DNA from: Micromonospora sp. U21
GTDB lineage: Bacteria > Actinomycetota > Actinomycetes > Mycobacteriales > Micromonosporaceae
Reading direction: 5' to 3'
DNA length: 33,270 bases
Assembly (NCBI RefSeq): GCF_018070045.1
Contig: NZ_JAGPYK010000048.1
Span: 1 to 33,270 of the forward strand
Shown here: in pieces, positions 1 through 11,833 of the stretch
Numbering within the stretch: position 1 is the first letter of the stretch
Layout: the number at the start of each line of letters is the position of its first letter
Notes under the pieces: generated by a model
The model's database searches: none
The model's input: the letters and a program-made list of their open reading frames with translations, nothing else
What the model was told of the DNA's origin: nothing
Translations under genes and position numbers: made by a program

Positions 1-102
1 GTACGCGTGGCTCAACGCCTCCTGGCCATGACCGCCGCGATCTGGCACAACAACAAGACCAGCGCACCCGTCACCCGATCACTGATCGCCTACGACCACT
101 GA
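1..102 (+). mobile_element. 3' end of a transposase gene (IS982-like), cut by the window edge
   Basis: Frame 1 is open from base 1 and ends at TGA 100-102, giving 33 residues that finish in TRSLIAYDH. The pattern of LLAMTAAIWHN followed by a short basic C-terminus ending in AYDH resembles the C-terminal end of IS982/IS5-type DDE transposases common in actinomycetes. The family assignment is from memory of such tails, not from a catalytic motif, because the DDE core lies outside the window. The insertion sequence probably ends within a few tens of bases after the stop (bases 103-130), but I could not pair a terminal inverted repeat because the other end is missing. Confidence 0.55.
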
Positions 103-234
103 CCGGAATTCGGAACAACTCGTCTAGCGGTCCGCCGCCGCGGCGTCGCCGGGGAAATCGCTTTCGGCGCGTCGGCGCGCGCCCTACCGTCAGCGGCATA
201 CGCGGCACCGGGACGTCGGACGGAGGTGGTGATC

Positions 235-285
235 ATGCCGGACGTGGCACGTGTGTTCCGCCATCACCAGCTTCGACACCGATGA
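235..285 (+). CDS. possible 16-residue leader peptide upstream of rsgA
   Basis: ATG 235 is preceded by a strong Shine-Dalgarno GGAGGT at 222-227 with 7-nt spacing. The frame reads MPDVARVFRHHQLRHR and stops at TGA 283-285. The stop overlaps the start of the rsgA ribosome binding site (GAGGAAG, 284-290), so the two would be translationally coupled. The peptide is basic, with four histidines and five arginines. This could be a leader peptide controlling rsgA or a chance short frame with a good ribosome site. I know of no family that matches it. Confidence 0.35.
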   Translation: MPDVARVFRHHQLRHR

Positions 286-292
286 GGAAGCC

Positions 293-1363
293 ATGACGAT
301 CGATCTGACCGCCCTCGGCTGGGACGCCGAGCGGGCGGCGTACGCCGCGCGGCGAGGCGACCACCACCCGGGCCGGGTGGCCCGGGTGGACCGGGGGGTC
401 TGCACGGTGCTCACCGCGGCCGGCCCGGTCCGGGCCAGCCTGGGTGGGGCGGTGCTGACCGTCGCCGTGCGGGACCCCTCCGCGCTGCCCTGCGCGGGCG
501 ACTGGGTGCTGCTCGCGCACTGGCCGGATCGCCGCACCACCGTGGAGGCGGTGCTGCCCCGACGGGCCGCGCTGATCCGCCGTACCGCGGGAAAGGACGC
601 CAGCGGCCAGGTGCTGGCCGCCAACCTCGACGCGGCCGCCGTGGTGGAGCCGGTGCACCCGGAGCCGGACGTCGGCCGGATCGAGCGGCTGCTCTCCCTG
701 GCCCACGAGTCCGGGGCCCGGCCGCTGGTCGTGCTGACCAAGGCCGACCTCGCGGCCGACCCGGACGCGCTGGCCCGCCAGCTGGCCGCGGTCGCCCCCG
801 GTGTGCCGGTGCTGCCGGTCAGCGCCGAGCGTGGCCTCGGCCTGGAACCGCTGCGCGCCGAGGTGGCGCCCGGACGCACGCTCGGCCTGCTCGGGCCGTC
901 CGGCGCCGGCAAGTCGAGCCTGGTCAACGCGCTGGCCGGCGCGGTGATGATGCCGACCCAGGCGATCCGGCGGGTCGACGGCAAGGGCCGGCACACCACC
1001 ACCTGGCGGGCACTGGTGCCGATCCCCGGCGGCGGCGCGGTGATCGACACGCCCGGCGTGCGGGCGGTCGGCCTGCTGGACGGCGTGGTCGGGCTCGACC
1101 GTGCGTTCGCCGACATCGCCGGGTTGGCCGAGGGCTGCCGGTACGCCGACTGCGGGCACGACGGCGAGCCCGCCTGCGCGGTGCGCGACGCGCTGCGTAC
1201 CGGGGAGCTCTCCACCCGCCGCTGGGAGAGCTGGCGGCGGCTGCAGGGGGAGGTGGCCCAGGAGAGCAGGCGGCGCGAGGCGCGGCTGGCCGCGGAGCGA
1301 CGTGGCGGGTGGCGTTCCGCCCGGCGCCGGGCGACCCGGCCACCGACGCCAGGAGGCTACTGA
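293..1363 (+). CDS. rsgA: ribosome small subunit-dependent GTPase A
   Basis: RsgA (YjeQ) is a circularly permuted GTPase that acts late in 30S ribosomal subunit assembly and is activated by the 30S particle. The 356-residue protein has an N-terminal region of OB-fold size (about 25-100), then G motifs in the permuted order: G4 TKAD at 149-152, G1 GPSGAGKS at 201-208 and G3 DTPG at 252-255. A C-terminal zinc site follows, with Cys282, Cys287, His289 and Cys295. The C-terminus is a basic Arg-rich tail. ATG 293 is chosen because GAGGAAG (284-290) precedes it and homologues begin near this point. An in-frame GTG at 251 would add 14 residues of unlikely sequence. All key motifs are intact. Confidence 0.93.
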   Translation: MTIDLTALGWDAERAAYAARRGDHHPGRVARVDRGVCTVLTAAGPVRASLGGAVLTVAVRDPSALPCAGDWVLLAHWPDRRTTVEAVLPRRAALIRRTAGKDASGQVLAANLDAAAVVEPVHPEPDVGRIERLLSLAHESGARPLVVLTKADLAADPDALARQLAAVAPGVPVLPVSAERGLGLEPLRAEVAPGRTLGLLGPSGAGKSSLVNALAGAVMMPTQAIRRVDGKGRHTTTWRALVPIPGGGAVIDTPGVRAVGLLDGVVGLDRAFADIAGLAEGCRYADCGHDGEPACAVRDALRTGELSTRRWESWRRLQGEVAQESRRREARLAAERRGGWRSARRRATRPPTPGGY

Positions 1364-1441
1364 CCGGGGCTGGTGACCGGCCCGGCCGACCGGGCTGAGC
1401 GGGGGAATGTGCGGGCGGGGGAAACTGTCATACCTCGGGGC

Positions 1442-1447
1442 TAGAGT
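1442..1447 (+). promoter_or_regulatory. candidate -10 hexamer for uvrA
   Basis: TAGAGT lies about 95 bases upstream of the uvrA GTG, in the 179-base gap after rsgA. No good -35 is visible at 16-18 nt spacing. I also saw no actinobacterial LexA box (GAAC-N4-GTTC) here, so SOS control is not supported by this sequence. Confidence 0.3.
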
Positions 1448-1542
1448 TGCCGAGGCGTGTTTTCCGCGCCCGCACGACCGCTCAGATCACCCCAGAGCTG
1501 GACACATCCTTCGCTTCGTCTTCTCCCGGGAGTACACGCACC

Positions 1543-4491
<2,949 letters not shown>

Positions 4492-4504
4492 CCCCGCTAC
4501 CTGT

Positions 4505-4567
4505 GGGGCGGGTCCGGCCCGTTTCGCGCGCTGACTGCGGTGCGCGAAACGCGGTCCGGCCCGCCCC
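4505..4567 (+). terminator. terminator-like cruciform after uvrA
   Basis: An outer stem (GGGGCGGG 4505-4512 with CCCGCCCC 4560-4567) encloses a perfect 9-bp inner stem, GTTTCGCGC (4521-4529) with GCGCGAAAC (4542-4550). It begins 13 bases after the uvrA stop. There is no U-tract, which is common for actinobacterial hairpin terminators. Terminator function is inference. Confidence 0.5.
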
Positions 4568-4679
4568 GTCCCATTTCCTGGGTCGGACGGGTGCCACCGT
4601 GAACCATCCGGCACAGTTGCCCGTGTGGAGAGGTGTGGCCGGCTCTTGACCGGCGCAGTGGCCGAGAGAGAGGCGAGGC

Positions 4680-5168
4680 ATGAGTGACGATCAGGCGCTG
4701 ACCGGTCCGGGTACGCAGACCCGTCGGGCTCTGCTCACCGGCGTCGGGGCGGTCGGCGCGGCCGTCGTACTGGCCGCCTGTGGCAGTGACGACGCCGGCA
4801 GTGGCGACGGCACCGCCCCCACCAGCGGCGGCCCGGCGGTGCCCAGCACCGGTGACGCTGGCGGCGGCGACCGGCAGGGCGCCCAGTCGTTGGCCACCAC
4901 CGCCGGCATCCCGGTCGGCGGCGGCAAGGTCCTCGCCGCCGAGGGTGTGGTCATCACTCAGCCCACCGCCGGTCAGTTCAAGGGCTTCAGCCCGATCTGC
5001 ACGCACCAGAACTGCCCGGTCACGAACGTCGACGGCGGCACCATCAACTGCACCTGCCACGGCAGCAAGTTCTCGATCGAGGACGGCTCGGTGAAGGCCG
5101 GTCCGGCCACCAAGCCGCTGCCGGCGAAGGACATCAAGGTCACCGGCGACCAGATTTCGCTGGCCTGA
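4680..5168 (+). CDS. Rieske [2Fe-2S] lipoprotein
   Basis: A 162-residue exported Rieske iron-sulfur protein, probably an electron carrier at the outer face of the membrane. The N-terminus has a twin-arginine-like TRRALL (14-19), a hydrophobic segment (about 18-33) and a lipobox LAAC with lipidation at Cys34. This suggests TAT export of the folded cluster protein and membrane anchoring. A Gly/Ser/Asp-rich linker (35-65) precedes the Rieske domain. Cluster ligands are Cys107, His109, Cys124 and His127, with the usual disulfide pair Cys112 and Cys126. It is far smaller than the QcrA subunit of the bc1 complex and has no neighbouring qcr genes, so it is a stand-alone Rieske protein with unknown partner. 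ATG 4680 follows a purine-rich AGAGAGGCGAGG. Confidence 0.88.
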   Translation: MSDDQALTGPGTQTRRALLTGVGAVGAAVVLAACGSDDAGSGDGTAPTSGGPAVPSTGDAGGGDRQGAQSLATTAGIPVGGGKVLAAEGVVITQPTAGQFKGFSPICTHQNCPVTNVDGGTINCTCHGSKFSIEDGSVKAGPATKPLPAKDIKVTGDQISLA

Positions 5169-5194
5169 CAGCCCGCGCCCAGGCCGGGACACCG

Positions 5195-5281
5195 GCGCTG
5201 GATCGACTCGTCTTCCGGGAAGTCGGTGTGCCCGGCCCCCGTCGACGCCCCGATCTCCTGAAGGCCGAGTCGATCTAGCGC
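5195..5281 (+). other. large stem-loop between the Rieske gene and uvrC
   Basis: A 16-base arm at 5195-5210 (GCGCTGGATCGACTCG) pairs with 5266-5281, with 15 Watson-Crick pairs and one G-U wobble. The 55-base loop holds a second palindrome, CTTCC-G-GGAAG. The element begins 26 bases after the Rieske stop and ends just before the uvrC promoter region. It could be a terminator or a small palindromic repeat; there is no T-tract. Confidence 0.5.
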
Positions 5282-5308
5282 TTCCGGTGGCCTGTCGGTG
5301 CCGCGGGC

Positions 5309-5321
5309 TAGGCTTGCTGGC
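5309..5321 (+). promoter_or_regulatory. leaderless promoter of uvrC (-10 TAGGCT)
   Basis: TAGGCT (5309-5314) is followed by exactly 7 nt and then the GTG start of uvrC. A -10 at this distance puts the transcription start at or next to the start codon. There is no Shine-Dalgarno in between, so the mRNA is probably leaderless. No clear -35 is visible. Confidence 0.5.
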
Positions 5322-7322
5322 GTGGCTGACCCCTCGACCTACCGTCCCGCACCCGGCACCATCCCGGAGTCCCCGGGGGTCTACCGCTTCCGAGACGGCA
5401 CCGGTCGGGTGATCTACGTCGGCAAGGCGAGGAACCTACGCAGCCGGCTCAACTCCTACTTCGGCGACATCTGGAATCTGCACGAGCGCACCCGGCAGAT
5501 GGTCACCACGGCCGAGTCGGTGGACTGGATCACCGTCGGCAGCGAGGTCGAGGCACTCCAGCAGGAGTTCACCGAGATCAAGCAGTATGACCCCCGGTTC
5601 AACGTCCGCTACCGCGACGACAAGTCGTACCCCTACCTGGCCGTCACCCTCGACGAGGAGTACCCGCGACTCCAGGTGATGCGCGGCGCGAAACGCAAGG
5701 GCGTGCGCTACTTCGGGCCGTACTCGCACGCCTGGGCGATCCGGGAGACCCTCGACCTGCTGCTGCGGGTGTTCCCGGCCCGCACGTGCTCCGCCGGGGT
5801 GTTCAAGCGGGCCGGCCAGGTCGGCCGGCCCTGCCTCCTCGGCTACATCGGCAAGTGTTCGGCGCCCTGCGTCGGCAGCGTCTCCGCCGACGAGCACCGG
5901 GCCATCGTCGACGGCTTCTGCGACTTCATGGCCGGGCGCACCGACACCATGGTCCGCAAGATCGAACGCGAGATGACCGAGGCGAGCGAGCAGCTGGAGT
6001 TCGAGCGGGCCGCCCGGCTGCGCGACGACGTGGCCGCGCTGCGCCGGGCGATGGAGAAGCAGACCGTGGTGTTGGGCGACGGCACCGACGCCGACGTGGT
6101 CGCGTTCGCCGACGACCCGCTCGAGGCGGCCGTGCAGGTCTTCCACGTCCGCGACGGCCGGGTCCGCGGCCAGCGCGGTTGGGTGGTGGAGAAGACCGAG
6201 GAGCTGACCACCGGCGACCTGGTGCACCACTTCTGCACCCAGGTGTACGGCGGCGAGCACGGTGAGGCCGACGTGCCCCGCGAGCTGCTGGTGCCGGAGC
6301 TGCCCGCGGACGCCGACGCGCTGGCCGAGTGGCTCTCCACCCACCGGGGCAGCCGCGTGTCGCTGCGGGTGCCGCAGCGGGGCGACAAGCGTTCGCTGAT
6401 GGAGACGGTGGAGCGCAACGCCAAGGACGCGCTGGCCCGGCACAAGCTCAAGCGGTCCGGTGACCTGACCACCCGGGGCAAGGCGCTGGACGAGATCAGC
6501 GAGGCGCTGGGCATGCGCACCTCGCCACTGCGCATCGAGTGCTTCGACATCTCGCAGATCCAGGGCACCGACGTGGTGGCCAGCATGGTGGTCTTCGAGG
6601 ACGGGCTGCCCCGCAAGAGCGAGTACCGGCGGTTCATCGTTCGGGGCGCGACGGACGACCTCTCCGCGATGTCCGAGGTGCTGCGCCGCCGCTTCGCCCG
6701 CTACCTTGACGCGCGGGCGGAGACGGGCGAGGTCGGGGTCGAGCCGGCCGACGATCCGGCCGCCCCGGGTGGCCTTGGTGAAGCCGACGAGCCGCAGGTC
6801 GGCATCCTGGTCGATCCGACCACCGGCCGGCCGCGCAAGTTCGCGTACCCGCCGCAGCTGGTGGTCGTCGACGGCGGCGCGCCGCAGGTCGCGGCGGCCG
6901 CCCAGGCCCTCGCCGAGCTCGGCATCGACGATGTCGCGCTGTGCGGGCTGGCCAAGCGGCTGGAGGAGGTCTGGCTCCCGGACGACGAGTTCCCGGTCAT
7001 CCTGCCGCGCACCTCGGAAGGGCTCTACCTGCTGCAACGGGTTCGCGACGAGGCGCACCGGTTCGCCATCACCTTCCACCGGCAGCGCCGCTCCAAGCGG
7101 ATGACCGAGTCGGCGCTGGACCATGTGCCCGGCCTGGGCGAGGTGCGGCGCAAGGCGTTGCTGCGGCATTTCGGCTCACTCAAGCGGCTCTCCGCCGCCA
7201 CCGTCGAGGAGATCACCGAGGTGCCCGGGGTGGGCCGGCGCACCGCCGAGTCGATCCTGGCCGCCCTCAACAAGGGCACCACGAGGGCCGACGAGGGCGC
7301 CGAGGCCACGCCGAGTTCGTGA
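5322..7322 (+). CDS. uvrC: excinuclease ABC subunit C
   Basis: UvrC makes both incisions in nucleotide excision repair. The 666-residue protein has an N-terminal GIY-YIG nuclease domain with GVYRF (19-23), YVG (32-34) and an adjacent Arg-rich helix. In the middle is a UVR helix pair that binds UvrB (from about 205), then the RNase H-like 5' nuclease domain (from IECFDISQIQG, with VVVDGGAPQV further on). Two helix-hairpin-helix motifs close it: VPGLGEVRRKALL and VPGVGRRTAESIL. GTG 5322 is chosen because VADPSTYRPAPGTIPESPGVY matches family N-termini and TAGGCT lies 7 nt upstream. About 30 residues (near 475-500) between the RNase H strands form an acidic linker. The gene lies 3' of uvrA with one gene between. 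Confidence 0.96.
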   Translation: MADPSTYRPAPGTIPESPGVYRFRDGTGRVIYVGKARNLRSRLNSYFGDIWNLHERTRQMVTTAESVDWITVGSEVEALQQEFTEIKQYDPRFNVRYRDDKSYPYLAVTLDEEYPRLQVMRGAKRKGVRYFGPYSHAWAIRETLDLLLRVFPARTCSAGVFKRAGQVGRPCLLGYIGKCSAPCVGSVSADEHRAIVDGFCDFMAGRTDTMVRKIEREMTEASEQLEFERAARLRDDVAALRRAMEKQTVVLGDGTDADVVAFADDPLEAAVQVFHVRDGRVRGQRGWVVEKTEELTTGDLVHHFCTQVYGGEHGEADVPRELLVPELPADADALAEWLSTHRGSRVSLRVPQRGDKRSLMETVERNAKDALARHKLKRSGDLTTRGKALDEISEALGMRTSPLRIECFDISQIQGTDVVASMVVFEDGLPRKSEYRRFIVRGATDDLSAMSEVLRRRFARYLDARAETGEVGVEPADDPAAPGGLGEADEPQVGILVDPTTGRPRKFAYPPQLVVVDGGAPQVAAAAQALAELGIDDVALCGLAKRLEEVWLPDDEFPVILPRTSEGLYLLQRVRDEAHRFAITFHRQRRSKRMTESALDHVPGLGEVRRKALLRHFGSLKRLSAATVEEITEVPGVGRRTAESILAALNKGTTRADEGAEATPSS

Positions 7323-7392
7323 GCCCGCCGGCCGTTCGCCGCCGGACCGTTCGTTGCCTATCGTGCTCGGTCAGCCGCGCCTCGCTGTCCCT

Positions 7393-7442
7393 GGCTGCCG
7401 CCCGGATGAGAATCCGCGGTGGGCCGGTCATGGGCGGCAGCC
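7393..7442 (+). terminator. stem-loop downstream of uvrC
   Basis: GGCTGCCGCCC (7393-7403) pairs perfectly with GGGCGGCAGCC (7432-7442). The loop contains a further small hairpin, GGAT-GAGA-ATCC. It sits 70 bases after the uvrC stop and 14 bases before the operator-like palindrome. It may end uvrC transcription, but there is no T-tract. Confidence 0.4.
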
Positions 7443-7456
7443 GCACCTAAGAGCGT

Positions 7457-7492
7457 TATACCTCTGAGTCATAGTTATGACTCTGAGGTATA
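7457..7492. promoter_or_regulatory. 36-bp double-dyad operator-like palindrome
   Basis: Two 17-bp arms, TATACCTCTGAGTCATA (7457-7473) and TATGACTCTGAGGTATA (7476-7492), are separated by GT and match as inverted repeats except at the central base. Each arm is itself a pseudo-palindrome of the form TAT-N2-CTC-T-GAG-N2-ATA. This AT-rich island in a very GC-rich genome looks like a high-affinity site for one or two dimeric regulators. The pattern is reminiscent of PadR-type operators, but that is inference. No regulator gene is adjacent. Confidence 0.6.
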
Positions 7493-8128
7493 GGGCTTTC
7501 AGCCAACTGTCGCGGTCTGCTTGAGATGCGGTTCCGGCTCTGCCGGACGTTGCCTGATCCGGACGCCCATGTCGTTCGCGTGCGCCACGCGCCGTCCGCG
7601 TGGTCGGCGGGTTTGGGTGATCGGGCCTTCTGCGCGCCCGGTCCGGTTCGCTCGTCCCGGGCTGTCTGCCTGGGAGCTGTCCCCGTTGCCGCGGGTGTGC
7701 TGGTCAAGATGTGTGCAACCTCGGGGAAGGTGTGGCCTGGTCGCGTAGGGAGGCAGCACTTTCCCGCAAGGCGCGCGGATCCTCGACCCGGTGGGTTCAG
7801 GACCCGGGGGCGTGAATGTCCGGTTCGTGGTTGGCCCTGGCTGGGCGTGGTGTCCGGTTTCGGGGTCGGGGTCCTGTGGTCGGGGCCACCCGGGGGGTGG
7901 AATCGGGGGCCGCCCGGGGTGGTTATACCTGGCAGATCACCGTGGCCCTCGGCCCGATGCGGCAGCCGTCGGGAACACCCGCCGGCCCGCCACGGTTACA
8001 TCCCCCCCGGACACCCGAGCAGGGCCCCTCTTGGCGCCGCCGGGCAGACCCCCCCAGAGCTTTTTTGTGCGGCGCACGCCCCCTTGTGTGTGTCGCGCGC
8101 ACCCCCTGATGCAGAGGAGCACGCCATC
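7493..8128 (+). other. gene-free 636-base stretch before the C39 peptidase gene
   Basis: No coding sequence is supported here. A plus-strand frame runs open into the peptidase gene, but its translation is Arg/Pro/Gly-rich filler without a start signal. The plus strand is strongly G- and T-rich (about 7600-7920), with a small hairpin CCACCC-GGG-GGGTGG near 7882. Nearer the gene are a T6 tract and the palindrome GTGCG-G-CGCAC (about 8062-8080). It may hold a long 5' untranslated region of the peptidase mRNA starting near the operator at 7457-7492; I could not fit it to a known riboswitch class. Confidence 0.4.
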
Positions 8129-8788
8129 ATGCGTACCGATCTGATTCGTAAGACCGCTCTGACCGCTGCTGGGCTCGCGTTCACCGGTGGCGCCATCGCC
8201 GGCCCCGTCACCGCCGCGTACGCCGCGTCGGACGCCAAGCCGACCACCCAGACCCAGTCGGACCGTAAGCCCTCGGGTGAGCGTCAGCTGGGTGTGCGTT
8301 ACGAGGCGCAGCCGAACTTCTACTACTGCGGTCCCGCCGCGGCCCGTAACGCCCTGTCGGTGCAGGGCAAGGACATCAGCGTGGACGCCATGGCCAAGGA
8401 GATGGGCACCACCGAGGCCGGCACCAACTCGATCAACGACATCACCCCCGTGCTGAACAAGGAAACCGGCAGCAAGGACGCCTACCACAGCGTCGAGATC
8501 TCCAGCCCGAACGCTGACGGCAAGCAGACCGACAAGCTGCGCGGCGACATCGTCAAGACCGTCGACGACGGCCGGGCCGTGGTCGCGAACATCGCCGGCA
8601 CCACCAGCGACACCGACGGCGCCGTGCACTCCTTCGAAGGCGGGCACTACATCAGCGTCGTGGGCTACCGCGACAACGGCAACATCGTGAAGATCGCCGA
8701 CTCGGCCGATCCGAACACCGCCTCCTACGAAGTCACCGCCGAGCACCTCGCCGACTGGATCGCCACCCGCGGCTACGCCACCAGCTGA
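8129..8788 (+). CDS. secreted C39-like cysteine peptidase
   Basis: A 219-residue exported papain-fold protein of the C39-like peptidase type. A signal peptide occupies residues 1-32: basic MRTDLIRK, a hydrophobic stretch, and an AYA|AS cleavage site. After a polar Thr/Gln/Ser/Lys linker (33-52), the domain shows the family's oxyanion Gln61, catalytic Cys67 in YYCGPAA, His173 in GGHYISVVGY and Asp191 in IADSADP. The catalytic set is complete. Unlike bacteriocin-processing C39 domains, it is not fused to or next to an ABC transporter, and no double-glycine peptide is nearby, so it is probably a free extracellular protease. ATG 8129 has GAGGAG (8114-8119) 9 nt upstream. The substrate cannot be told from the sequence. 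Confidence 0.85.
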   Translation: MRTDLIRKTALTAAGLAFTGGAIAGPVTAAYAASDAKPTTQTQSDRKPSGERQLGVRYEAQPNFYYCGPAAARNALSVQGKDISVDAMAKEMGTTEAGTNSINDITPVLNKETGSKDAYHSVEISSPNADGKQTDKLRGDIVKTVDDGRAVVANIAGTTSDTDGAVHSFEGGHYISVVGYRDNGNIVKIADSADPNTASYEVTAEHLADWIATRGYATS

Positions 8789-8796
8789 CCCCCAAA

Positions 8797-8819
8797 CACC
8801 AGCACCAGCACCAGCACCA
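8797..8819. repeat. CACCAG short tandem repeat
   Basis: Three full copies of CACCAG plus a partial fourth lie 9 bases after the peptidase stop. It is a simple hexamer repeat, outside any gene, just before the terminator. Confidence 0.8.
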
Positions 8820-8824
8820 ACGAC

Positions 8825-8857
8825 AAGGGCCGGACCCCCACCAGGGGCCCGGCCCTT
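8825..8857. terminator. bidirectional intrinsic terminator
   Basis: A 14-base stem (8825-8838 with 8844-8857) has one mismatch and a 5-nt loop. It is flanked by TTT on the plus side and AA on the other, and lies between the convergent peptidase gene and recQ. It should terminate the peptidase transcript and may serve recQ too. Confidence 0.8.
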
Positions 8858-8899
8858 TCGTCATGCCCACGTTCTCGCCGGTGCGACCACGCCGGTCGG

Positions 8900-10753
<1,854 letters not shown>

Positions 10754-10837
10754 CCGCGGAGTCTACGAGCCCACCCCGACAGCGCACGCCCGGCGCACCC
10801 GAGGAGATGGGTGCCGGACCTCGGCCGGGCGGCGGGA

Positions 10838-10843
10838 TAGAGT
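10838..10843 (+). promoter_or_regulatory. candidate -10 for rapZ
   Basis: TAGAGT lies 57 bases upstream of the rapZ GTG, in the divergent recQ-rapZ gap. Initiation about 7 nt downstream would fall on an in-frame TTG at 10850. A leaderless rapZ with 17 extra residues is therefore formally possible, though the GTG with its own ribosome site is more likely. Confidence 0.3.
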
Positions 10844-10900
10844 CGCTGATTGACCAATCGCGGCCGAGGACGGCCGCGGCGCCACGGCTTGGGGGTACGG

Positions 10901-11833
10901 GTGAGCGAGGCGCGCAGAGCCAGCGACCGGATCGACGTCCCGGCGGCCATCGACGGGGAGCCGACGGCCGAGTCGGAGACCACGCTCGTGGTGGTCACCG
11001 GGCTTTCCGGCGGCGGCCGCAGCACGGTGGCCCGGGCGTTGGAGAACGTCGGGTACTACGTGGTGGACAACCTGCCGCAGGCGCTGATGCTCGACATGGC
11101 CGAGCTGGCGTTCAAGGCCGGTGGCGCGGCCCGGCGTACCGCGATGGTGCTGGACGTCCGCTCGCGGGCCTTCTCCACGGACCTGGCCGGGGCGATCCGT
11201 GAGCTCAAGGAGCGCGGCTTCTCACCCCGGGTGGTCTTCGTCGACGCCGACGACGAGGTGCTGATCCGGCGGTTCGAGAGCGTCCGCCGTTCGCACCCGT
11301 TGCAGGGCGACGGTCGGTTGGCCGACGGCATCGCCGTGGAGCGTGGGCTGCTCGAGGAGGCGCGCGACCAGGCCGACGTGATCATCGACACCAGCCACCT
11401 GAACGTCAACCAGCTCCGGCGGCGCATCGAGGAGCTGTTCGGCGGCGAGGACGCCCGCCGGCTGCGGGTCACCGTGCTGTCGTTCGGCTTCAAGTACGGC
11501 CTGCCGCCGGACGCCGACTTCGTGCTGGACGCCCGGTTCCTGCCGAATCCGTACTGGGTGCCCGAGCTGCGCGAGCACACCGGGCGGGAGGAGGCGGTCA
11601 GCGCGTACGTGCTGGGCCAGGAGGGCGCCGACGCCTTCGTCGCCTCGTACGCCGACCTGGTCAACGCCACCACCGCCGGCTTCGAGCGGGAGGGCAAGCG
11701 GTACCTGACGGTCGCCGTGGGCTGCACCGGCGGCAAGCACCGCAGCGTGGCCATCGCCGAGGAACTGGCCGGCCGGTTGCGCCAGTCCGGGTTGGCGGCC
11801 AACGCCCAGCACCGCGACCTGGGGCGCGAATGA
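10901..11833 (+). CDS. rapZ: RapZ-family nucleotide-binding protein
   Basis: RapZ (YvcJ) is a P-loop protein; in enterobacteria it adapts RNase E to small RNAs that set glucosamine-6-phosphate synthesis. The role in actinobacteria is less clear. The 310-residue protein has a loop GLSGGGRS at 34-41 in which Arg40 replaces the usual Walker Lys. I recall this as normal for actinobacterial members. The C-terminal hallmark GCTGGKHRSV is present. GTG 10901 is preferred because a G-rich ribosome site (10891-10895) lies 5 nt upstream. The first 25 residues are a variable tail. The stop TGA overlaps the yvcK ATG (ATGA), and the order rapZ-yvcK-whiA is conserved in Gram-positive bacteria. Confidence 0.95.
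   Translation: MSEARRASDRIDVPAAIDGEPTAESETTLVVVTGLSGGGRSTVARALENVGYYVVDNLPQALMLDMAELAFKAGGAARRTAMVLDVRSRAFSTDLAGAIRELKERGFSPRVVFVDADDEVLIRRFESVRRSHPLQGDGRLADGIAVERGLLEEARDQADVIIDTSHLNVNQLRRRIEELFGGEDARRLRVTVLSFGFKYGLPPDADFVLDARFLPNPYWVPELREHTGREEAVSAYVLGQEGADAFVASYADLVNATTAGFEREGKRYLTVAVGCTGGKHRSVAIAEELAGRLRQSGLAANAQHRDLGRE

Noticed and set aside
1364..1542. SOS (LexA) box before uvrA
   Set aside because: No GAAC-N4-GTTC dyad found there or before uvrC or recQ.
7526..8128. Open frame extending 201 codons upstream of the C39 peptidase start
   Set aside because: The signal peptide begins at 8129 with a good ribosome site; upstream residues are low-quality filler with no domain.
7493..8128. 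c-di-AMP riboswitch upstream of the secreted peptidase
   Set aside because: I could not match the conserved blocks of that class; only isolated G-rich similarities.
8797..8819. CACCAG repeats as a CRISPR or protein repeat
   Set aside because: Only three full 6-base copies with no spacers, outside any gene.
10754..10900. Leaderless rapZ starting at TTG 10850
   Set aside because: TTG is a poor leaderless start, spacing is 6 rather than 7 nt, and GTG 10901 has its own ribosome site.
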